A stretch of 64,000 bases of DNA from Nemopilema nomurai (Eukaryota > Cnidaria > Scyphozoa > Rhizostomeae > Rhizostomatidae). A program made the position numbers and the translations under genes. The notes beneath the pieces were generated by a model. That model searched no databases. It was not told the DNA's origin and worked only from the letters and a program-made list of their open reading frames with translations. This document shows positions 55,263 through 64,000 of this stretch, one piece after another. The DNA is taken from the NCBI GenBank assembly GCA_003864495.1, contig ML133365.1, forward strand, positions 2,487,856 to 2,551,855, written 5' to 3'. Numbering within the stretch: the stretch's first letter is position 1; each line of letters begins with the position of its first letter.

Positions 55263-56931
55263 CTATGGAGCCAGGTAACAAAACCAAGGTTCGTGGTGGT
55301 CTACGATGTGTTGTACACACTCTAGACAATAAAAAGCTGTTGTAATGACAGTTATACCAAGGGTGTAAACACCCATCGCTTTCCAAAGGACCCTACTTTA
55401 CGCCGGCAGTGAACTAAATTTGTTAGAAAGCGTAGGCCAAATTTCGACCAAAGCTACTTTTCAAACCCCGTCCTTTGCTCAGATCATTTTGAACCAGGTT
55501 GCTATACAAGGAGCGTAGCTAGTCTACTAGAGGGGGACGACGTTTCACAAACAAAAAGTTTTTACAACGAGATGCTGTTCTGGCATTTACGTTCTGGCAT
55601 TATACCAGAAATGAAGGAAATTCAACCTCTAGTCTAAACGGGAAAAAAGAAAGGTAAGATTTAATTTTTTTGCCTACTTCATTTTCAATATATTCCTTTA
55701 ATTAATGTGTAAATAAAGCAAAATATACGATACATAAAATGACAAGGTTAACTACAATATATAAACGTGGAGCTCGTTTAAATCTTCCCCCTCAAAATAA
55801 GTAGATTGGGTACAACAGAATAAAAGTAAACACAACTCGCTACTTTTTGTCTATTTAAACAAAACAATTGGTTTTATCAAAATCTCAACGTGATAAAAGT
55901 TTTCATAACAAACAATTGGTGTTTATTGTGACATATTTTTTAGAATGTTGGCATTGCAATTAAAAAACAACATTTTGTATCTTCTACAAAGTCGAGCCCT
56001 TCCAATTTGAAGGTTTACAAAATACATATATGCATATAGAACATTTATCAAATTGTATAGATTCACCCAGGGCGCAGCCAAAAGGATTAGTTCTTGCTGA
56101 CAAAAAGGGTGTATCTCACTCATTAAGGGTGTGGTCAAAAAATACTCTCATATAAAGGCTGCTTTTATGTGTTTCTGTTTCAAATGTTAGTATGTTATAA
56201 TTGTTGCAAAAAAGTTACAGGTAGAGTATCCAGCAAGTTTCCTGGCAAAAATAACCAATGTAGGGGGGGGGTACCACACCTACCAAACCCCCTTTGGTGG
56301 CGTCCCTGGATTCCATAAATGTAGTGGCCCAAATTCACATTCTGTTTTTCAGGGTGTAAGAGATACAATACAATGTGGCTTCTGTTGCGGATACACAAAT
56401 GGAACTATTCAAGAGCAATTATTCGACGAAGCAACATCTTCTAAAACTGATAAATGGCAGACAGTCTTTACAGAAACCAGCATGGAAGCAACTTCATTTC
56501 CAGATGTGTCAAGTTTAGCCTGTCAAGATTGCAAGGTGAAAACCTTGAGATTGAAAAACTTGAGTGAATCACCAAAATCTGAAAATAATTAGACAGAAAA
56601 GGAAATTAACAAGTCAAAATAATGTAAGTTCACTTTGCACAATAACATTTGCTGATATGCCAAATTTAAATTCCATTTCATTTCCATATAAATTACTTTT
56701 TGTAACCCTTTTCTCATTTATGCTTTGTTTGTAGGCAATCAATTATCTAAATGTAAAATAAAGAAATTCAAGAGTCAAAACAAGGACAGCCAACTAAGCC
56801 CAGGAAAAACAGAAGTTGAAGAGGAAGACAGTGATTCTGATTCCTACAAAAGTTTCTCTAAAAATGATGAGGAGTGGAATCCAGAAAGAGATGAGGATGA
56901 ATTTGAAGACAGAGAAGTGAGAAATAGATAA
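55263..56931 (+). pseudogene. THAP-domain coding fragments, possible broken gene or transposon
   Basis: 55335-55640 reads CCNDSYTKGVNTHRFPK, then FVRKRRPNFDQSYFSNPVLC and SDHFEPGCYTR: the C2CH pattern of a THAP zinc finger, with HRFPKD, C..HF and the trailing Tyr. A TGA replaces the usual Trp after RRQ (about 55414). After an acceptor at 56352 comes SLACQDCKVKTLRLKNLSE, and after one at 56734 an acidic Ser/Asp/Glu stretch. THAP proteins bind DNA and often derive from P-like transposases. The stop and lack of a clean first exon argue for a pseudogene or sequence variant. Confidence 0.6.
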
Positions 56932-57291
56932 TTTGTAAATGAGGGAGAAATAGAAAGTGTGAAAATTATGATGATTCAAGAGTAACCAATGAAACAAGAG
57001 GAAACATTAGGTAAAACTATCACGATGACATCATTGCATAATTATATGATAGAAAAGGTATGACAAGTCACATAATAGGTAATATTATCCACCAAACTGT
57101 AATACTTAACTGTAATACTGGGGAGATTTGACAACTTGTTGAACTTGTAAACAAAAGAAAATCCATGGTAGAAATGATTACAGCTCTCAAATATCTGATT
57201 AAAATAAAACTGCCAAAACTATTTCCTTTTAAAACTATCAATCATATACATGACTTGCTTCATTAAATAAGATATTTGTTTTGTTACTTAC

Positions 57292-57452
57292 TCGTGTAGG
57301 CTTGCCTTCCTGTGATACTCCCTGTCTGTCCCTTCGCAGTGGGCCAACATTCCGAAACACAGTTGTATTTGACATGGCAATGAAATCTTCATGTTGTGCA
57401 ATACATATTTGTTTAATGCTTTCGTCCAATACAAGTTAACCCAGTGCAGCAT
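57292..57452 (-). CDS. Candidate exon, unidentified
   Basis: 161 bases between a possible acceptor (GTGCAG) and donor (GTAAGT). One frame reads LDESIKQICIAQHEDFIAMS then TTVFRNVGPLRRDR. Family unknown and no neighbouring exon was found. Confidence 0.25.
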
Positions 57453-58217
57453 CTGCACTCCAAAGCACCAACAAGATGATAAATTTCATATTTTCGACAT
57501 CTACACCTGCAAAAAAAGCCATAATGCCATAGTCATAATCAATTAAGTTTACGATGGTGCGACCCTCCGGGCCTGGCCTAGGCACTGTACATGATGTTTG
57601 CTAATTTCGGTTGATACCTACAGTATTTAGACATAATTTAAACTAAAGATAACGAGTTTTAAACATATATGCGACATTTATGGAATAAACTTACCATGAA
57701 CTAACTTCTGTTTTTTGTTCGTATCGCTCTCGCAAAATTGCCGGGGTTAGGCCGTCGTGACGGTCCGCAATTTAGAATGCGACATTCGTTTAGACATTCG
57801 AGTAGACATTCGCGTTCTCGTTTACACATTCGGAGAATTTTGGCTCGGTGTAGCAAAATTAGTCTTGTGATAGAATAACCATTTACAGAAAATTAAAGCC
57901 ACACTATTGAGCTTTGTTTGACTTGCTGTGAAATCTGAGGAAAGTCGCTCGGTTTTCAGAACACACCTCGAATGTGACAAAGGAATCACTTAGGCCCAAA
58001 AATAGACATTCGCAAAACTTGACGCACATTCGAAGAAAAAAGTCTTTCTCCAGACAAACAACGCAATGTAAGTGAAACCTCCAAAGAAAACATATCGATA
58101 AATTATTAAGCCATACTCACCTGAAATATTTTTTAATTTACCAAACAATTTCCAGAGAAATAAATCAAAATCGACACACCACTCCGCGTACACATTCGAA
58201 GAGAAAAACAGTCCAAA
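57453..58217. other. No gene recognised; ACATTCG-rich segment
   Basis: ACATTCG (with A/G neighbours) recurs about ten times from 57782 to 58200, for example 57782, 57793, 57805, 57826, 58007, 58027 and 58192. It has no fixed period and leads into the satellite. Confidence 0.4.
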
Positions 58218-59606
58218 ATTCGGCTTTTTGTACTCGAATAACTTTTACAAATGTGAGCGGAATTGGCTGAAACTTCACAATACACCTTGCAATAACCTAC
58301 TACAGATGTTTCTCGAGGTTATTTGTATCTCTGACATTCTGGGGTAAAGTTGAGAATTTGACCCCCATACTGAAGCCTTATAAAAAGGCAAAAGTGTGTC
58401 GTTGTACTCGAATAAGTTTTGCAAATGTGAGCAGAATTGGCTGAAACTTCACAAAACATCTTGCATTAACCTACTACAGATGTTTCTCGAGGTTATTTGT
58501 ACCTCTGACATTCTGGGGTAAAGTTGAGAATTTCACCCCCATACTGAAGCCTTATAAAAAGGCAAAAATGTGTCGTTGTACTCGAATAAGTTTTGCAAAT
58601 GTGAGCAGAATTGGCTGAAACTTCACAAAACATCTTGCAATAACCTACTACAGATGTTTCTCGAGGTTATTTGTACCTCTGACATTCTGGGGTAAAGTTG
58701 AGAATTTCACCCCCATACTGAAGCCTTATAAAAAGGCAAAAATGTGTCGTTGTACTCGAATAAGTTTTGCAAATGTGAGCAGAATTGGCTGAAACTTCAC
58801 AAAACATCTTGCAATAACCTACTACAGATGTTTCTCGAGGTTATTTGTACCTCTGACATTCTGGGGGTAAAGTTGAGAATTTCACCCCCATACTGAAGCC
58901 TTATAAAAAGGCAAAAATGTGTCGTTGTACTCGAATAAGTTTTGCAAATGTGAGCGGAATTGGCTGAAACTTCACAATACACCTTGCAATAACCTACTAC
59001 AGATGTTTCTCGAGGTTATTTGTATCTCTGACATTCTGGGGTAAAGTTGAGAATTTGACCCCCATACTGAAGCCTTATAAAAAGGCAAAAGTGTGTCGTT
59101 GTACTCGAATAAGTTTTGCAAATGTGAGCAGAATTGGCTGAAACTTCACAAAACATCTTGCATTAACCTACTACAGATGTTTCTCGAGGTTATTTGTACC
59201 TCTGACATTCTGGGGTAAAGTTGAGAATTTCACCCCCATACTGAAGCCTTATAAAAAGGCAAAAATGTGTCGTTGTACTCGAATAAGTTTTGCAAATGTG
59301 AGCAGAATTGGCTGAAACTTCACAAAACATCTTGCATTAACCTACTACAGATGTTTCTCGAGGTTATTTGTACCTCTGACATTCTGGGGTAAAGTTGAGA
59401 ATTTGACCCCTATACTGAAGCCTTATAAAAAGGCAAAAGTGTGTCGTTGTACTCGAATAAGTTTTGCAAATAGGAGTGGAATTGGCTGAAACTTCACAAA
59501 ACACCTTGCAATAACCTACTACAGATGTTTCTCGAGGTTATTTGTACCTCTGACATTCTGGGGTGAAGTTGAGAATTTCACCCCCATACTGAAGCCTTAA
59601 AAAGGC
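58218..59606 (+). repeat. 174-bp satellite array, forward arm, about 8 units
   Basis: The unit runs TGTCGTTGTACTCGAATAAG ... TTGGCTGAAACTTCAC ... CTACAGATGTTTCTCGAGG ... CTGACATTCTGGGGTAAAG ... GCCTTATAAAAAGGC. Starts at 58397, 58571, 58745 and 58920 give 174-175 bp. The last motif, GCCTT-ATAAA-AAGGC, is a small hairpin in each unit. Variants C/T in TGTA(T/C)CTC and GAATTT(G/C)A run in blocks, showing higher-order copying. Confidence 0.95.
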
Positions 59607-60227
59607 AAAACGGCCTCATTGGGCGTTTTGTGAAATTTCTTAGGACCCCGCCCTTTTCAATGACGGGAAACATCCTTTTATAAGTAGGAGACGCCCTTTC
59701 CAATGATTTGAAAACCCTTTTACCTATGGAAATGACCATGTTTTTAATACCCTGGGTACCAGACCAAGGACCCTGACAAAATTGTTGAGACAAAATGCAA
59801 TTTCTGCTTTCTACTTTATGTTGCCCCTATAAATTCGAATCCCCCTTTTCCCCCGAATCAATGGTGCATTTGTTGTTCTTTCATTTCTCCTTCAAAATCA
59901 TGCATTCAACATTGAATTGGGGGAGGGGAATGAAAAGATGACACCATAACGAAACACACGTGTTTTCACTTAGGCACTCTTCCTCGCCAACACCTATTCT
60001 ATACGAGGCTACTAACATGAAATACCGTTTATTTAACAAGAATAGTCTCTTCAAATTAAACTTGATAAGGGGGTGGTTTTCCTCATTGCGTTGGCACTTT
60101 AACAGACTCCCCTTTTTTAACTAAGTGCTAAAAATAGAACAAAACAAGACATGAGTATAGGTTGAAAGTAAACAAAACAGCAAGCAAATATTGCAACTAT
60201 TATAATGAACAAAAGGTTTTAGAACTT
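59607..60227. other. Spacer between satellite and copia-like fragment
   Basis: Ordinary AT-rich sequence; no feature found. Confidence 0.35.
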
Positions 60228-60860
60228 AAGGTCTAAACGCTGAATAACCAAGAAAGTTCGCTGAAGTGTCCATTTTCGATAACGTCTACCAAAGCTTTTA
60301 CTGATGCCCCGCGCTTTGTAAGACTATCAGCTAACTGTTTATCTGCAGTTATCCAGTTAATGTAATTCACCTCTCCTCTATCCATCATTTGCTTGACTGA
60401 TGCAATATCGATACGTAGACGCTTTTCAGCAACAAGCTTTGTTGATAATAAATTTTCATAAAGTGACTTGTTGTCGATATAGCAGTCAATTGGAAGGCAC
60501 TTGAGACTCTAGACTTCCTTGATAATGATGCAAGGTAAAGAGCAGTGTCCAAACAATCCACTAACGCTAGTCTCTGCAGCTAAGGTACTCTTCACTACTC
60601 TGCGGATCCGCTTCGAACACCATACAATAGGGCAGCATCTCCCATTAGCACCAACAAGTTAAACAATAAATCCTTCTCCACTTGAGACCCCATCAACTAG
60701 GTTTGCATAAGATGCATCAGAAAATGCTGCTAAACGAAGGTCTTCTGGTTTACCAAGGCAGGGAAAAGTTTTTTTGAAAGGAAAGTGAAAATATAAGCTT
60801 TCATTGAAAAGTCTGAACACTTTTTGTCCGCGATCGCAGGGTAGCTTTTCAATTGCTTGT
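60228..60860 (-). pseudogene. Ty1/copia-like RNase H fragment
   Basis: The minus strand gives LGKPEDLRLAAFSDASYANL (60760), ANGRCCPIVWCSKRIRR (60640), LAAETSVSGLFGHC (60580), then YIDNKSLYENLLSTKLVAEK (60480), INWITADKQLADSLTKRGAS (60350) and KALVDVIENGHFSEL, ending at a stop near 60238. This is the RNase H plus tail of copia-type pol, with the usual acidic residues (SDAS, AAET, DNKS). Stops occur near 60515 and 60660. The rest of pol is missing. Confidence 0.7.
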
Positions 60861-61934
60861 CTACATTAAAGAGTAGCCCGGCTGTCAAAATCCTTTTATT
60901 CTCAGAATAAGCAGCCTATTTTTTTTTATTTTATGACATTTACTTTTACAAAAAAAGGAGAAATTGCTGCCAGTCCGATTGCTATCAAGTTTATCAAATT
61001 TAGCTATTGCCTCCATTTTTGACAAATTTATTGGACAGAGACTGCTTACATCAGAAGCCGCTGCATGTGACATCGTTTCATATGCTTGTCAGGAAAGTGC
61101 TTGTCGTTTTCACTCAGCATTTTATCCGAAAATGGAAAGTAGAGCTCTCGTCTGAAGCATCCCAAATCTGATTCACCATCTGGTCCATTGCATGGGCACA
61201 TCATTCTGTTTCAGTATGACGGTATTCAATAAAAGATATCTTGGAAGAAATATCGGTGTTTTTTAACAATTTCTTCATTAAAAATTTTGCTTATCTAAAT
61301 TGGCAGTTTCTAAAACATAAAGTTCACAAAGATCTCAACCTCCCCCCCCCCCCCCCCAATCGTTTTCTCCTCGATTTAGACGAATGGTGGATCCCCCCAG
61401 TGACACGCCCCCCAGTCCCCCCCCCTGTGGCGCCGCTACTAGCGGGAATCATGTCTGACAGACGTTTGTAAGTCATTTGTAAGAATCCGCGATGAACTCC
61501 AATATTATAAACATTATTAAGCCTTTATTAACTCTATTATTATTAACGTCTCTACTAAGCTTCCCGCGCACTCATTTTATTTAGAAGAAAAATCTATAAG
61601 AAATTTAGCACTACATAAGCCAACAAACTTTCAGCTCAGAATATTTCGTCTTTGCTAATATCCAATGAAAGAAATTTGATTATATTCGAAATACTCAATT
61701 ATATTCGAAATATAAACCTTCAGTAGTAATGACTTAGAAAATTTTCAAGGTGAAAAAAATGTAAACTAGTATCATCAATTGAAATACCCAAATGTAAGCT
61801 GACTGAACGGTATATCAGTTCCACGTGTTGCTAGAAAGAATTCAATTTGTTTATGCTCGTTAATGTGGGAAAAAAGAGGAAATGGTAGCCACAATAAAAG
61901 TGTGTTTAATGTGTTTGAAGTAACAACACATTTT
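60861..61934. other. No gene; poly-C tract and AT-rich spacer
   Basis: A C17 run at 61341-61357 is followed by CCCCCCAGTGACACGCCCCCCAG-like sequence and CTGTGGCGCCGCTACTAG (about 61425-61442), which looks like the end of a hAT-type element. No coding motif found. Confidence 0.4.
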
Positions 61935-64000
61935 TGCCTTTTTAAGGCATATTTGCCTTTACCCCAGAATGGTACAAACAACCTCGAGAAACATTTGTAG
62001 TAGGTTAATGCAAGATGTTTTGTGAAGTTTCAGCCAATTCTGCTCACATTTGCAAAACTTATTCGAGTACAACGACACACTTTTTGCCTTTTTATAAGGC
62101 TTCAGTATGGGGGTCAAATTCTCAACTTTACCCCAGAATGTCAGAGGTACAAATAACCTCGAGAAACATCTGTAGTAGGTTATGCAAGATGTTTTGTGAA
62201 GTTTCAGCCAATTCTGCTCACATTTGCAAAACTTATTCGAGTACAACGACACATTTTTGCCTTTTTATAAGGCTTCAGTATGGGGGTCAAATTCTCAACT
62301 TTACCCCAGAATGTCAGAGGTACAAATAACCTCGAGAAACATCTGTAGTAGGTTATTGCAAGATGTTTTGTGAAGTTTCAGCCAATTCCTCCATTTGCAA
62401 AACTTATTCGAGTACAACGACACATTTTTGCCTTTTTATAAGGCTTCAGTATGGGGGTCAAATTCTCAACTTTACCCCAGAATGTCAGAGGTACAAATAA
62501 CCTCGAGAAACATCTGTAGTAGGTTATTGCAAGATGTTTTGTGAAGTTTCAGCCAATTCTGCTCACATTTGCAAAACTTATTCGAGTACAACGACACATT
62601 TTTGCCTTTTTATAAGGCTTCAGTATGGGGGTCAAATTCTCAACTTTACCCCAGAATGTCAGAGGTACAAATAACCTCGAGAAACATCTGTAGTAGGTTA
62701 TTGCAAGATGTTTTGTGAAGTTTCAGCCAATTCCTCCTATTTGCAAAACTTATTCGAGTACAACGACACATTTTTGCCTTTTTATAAGGCTTCAGTATGG
62801 GGTCAAATTCTCAACTTTACCCCAGAATGTCAGAGGTACAAATAACCTCGAGAAACATCTGTAGTAGGTTATTGCAAGATGTTTTGTGAAGTTTCAGCCA
62901 ATTCTGCTCACATTTGCAAAACTTATTCGAGTACAACGACACATTTTTGCCTTTTTATAAGGCTTCAGTATGGGGGTCAAATTCTCAACTTTACCCCAGA
63001 ATGTCAGAGGTACAAATAACCTCGAGAAACATCTGTAGTAGGTTATGCAAGATGTTTTGTGAAGTTTCAGCCAATTCTGCTCACATTTGCAAAACTTATT
63101 CGAGTACAACGACACATTTTTGCCTTTTTATAAGGCTTCAGTATGGGGGTCAAATTCTCAACTTTACCCCAGAATGTCAGAGGTACAAATAACCTCGAGA
63201 AACATCTGTAGTAGGTTATTGCAAGGTGTTTTGTGAAGTTTCAGCCAATTCCGCTCACATTTGCAAAACTTATTCGAGTACAACGACACATTTTTGCCTT
63301 TTTATAAGGCTTCAGTATGGGGGTCAAATTCTCAACTTTACCCCAGAATGTCAGAGGTACAAATAACCTCGAGAAACATCTGTAGTAGGTTATTGCAAGA
63401 TGTTTTGTGAAGTTTCAGCCAATTCTGCTCACATTTGCAAAACTTATTCGAGTACAACGACACATTTTTGCCTTTTTATAAGGCTTCAGTATGGGGGTCA
63501 AATTCTCAACTTTACCCCAGAATGTCAGAGGTACAAATAACCTCGAGAAACATCTGTAGTAGGTTATTGCAAGATGTTTTGTGAAGTTTCAGCCAATTCT
63601 GCTCACATTTGCAAAACTTATTCGAGTACAACGACACATTTTTGCCTTTTTATAAGGCTTCAGTATGGGGGTCAAATTCTCAACTTTACCCCAGAATGTC
63701 AGAGGTACAAATAACCTCGAGAAACATCTGTAGTAGGTTAATGCAAGATGTTTTGTGAAGTTTCAGCCAATTCTGCTCACTTTGCAAAACTTATTCGAGT
63801 ACAACGACACATTTTTGCCTTTTTATAAGGCTTCAGTATGGGGGTCAAATTCTCAACTTTACCCCAGAATGTCAGAGGTACAAATAACCTCGAGAAACAT
63901 CTGTAGTAGGTTATTGCAAGATGTTTTGTGAAGTTTCAGCCAATTCCGCTCACATTTGCAAAACTTATTCGAGTACAACGACACATTTTTGCCTTTTTAT
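61935..64000 (-). repeat. 174-bp satellite array, reverse arm, about 12 units, runs off window
   Basis: The same 174-bp unit as at 58218-59606 but reverse-complemented, so the two arrays point at each other across about 2.3 kb. The first unit (61935-62010) is diverged and shortened. Small deletions recur in some units: TTATGCAAG for TTATTGCAAG at 62180 and 63043, and CCTCC(T)ATTTGC for CTGCTCACATTTGC at 62388 and 62733. These imply segment duplication within the arm. It continues past 64000. Confidence 0.95.

Noticed and set aside
58218..59606. Hammerhead ribozyme in the satellite unit
   Set aside because: The CTGAAAC in each unit lacks the CTGATGA core and a matching GAAA with flanking stems.
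61959..63192. Matching ORFs of about 70-105 codons on both strands near the right edge
   Set aside because: They are translations of the 174-bp satellite unit, repeated with the array.

Overview
The window is animal nuclear DNA: AT-rich, spliced, with one intact multi-exon gene and many partly decayed transposable elements and tandem arrays. BEL/Pao, RTE, Harbinger, Tigger, hAT and copia-like pieces together suggest a marine invertebrate, most plausibly a cnidarian. That placement is inference; nothing here fixes the species.

The one clearly functional gene is mitochondrial 2-oxoglutarate dehydrogenase E1 (OGDH/OGDHL type) on the minus strand, from the ATG at 50010-50012 to the stop at 13420-13422. 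I could place 28 coding exons by translation and GT/AG junctions. All junction phases agree, giving a 3084-nt reading frame of 1027 residues, close to the roughly 1020 residues usual for animal E1o. About 33.5 kb of the 36.6 kb locus is intron.

Layout. 1-8653: minus-strand BEL/Pao LTR retrotransposon running off the left edge, broken by frameshifts and split by a 3281-bp DNA transposon (3848-7128) with perfect 23-bp inverted ends and a 6-bp target duplication. 9431-11485: a decayed PIF/Harbinger transposase split by a second Harbinger-type element (9944-11054) that carries only a Myb/SANT-like ORF. 12281-12655: a 160-bp tandem repeat. 12955-13150: a possible exon of another minus-strand gene. 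13420-50012: OGDH. Its introns hold a 25-bp array (19914-22400), a 15-bp array (29621-30234), a 19-bp and a 16-bp array on either side of exon 4 (37744-38466 and 38880-39337), two inverted copies of one hAT MITE, a dead RTE-type LINE, a Tigger remnant and a 695-bp element with long inverted ends. 51255-52330: hAT and BEL debris. 55263-56931: fragments of a THAP-domain coding sequence. 58218 to the right edge: a 174-bp satellite in two opposed arrays flanking a copia-like RNase H remnant.

No RNA gene, CRISPR array or gene cluster was found. The most unusual material is structural: nested transposons whose removal restores reading frame, the unclassified element with 6-bp target duplications, the opposed satellite arms, and the dense intronic tandem arrays.
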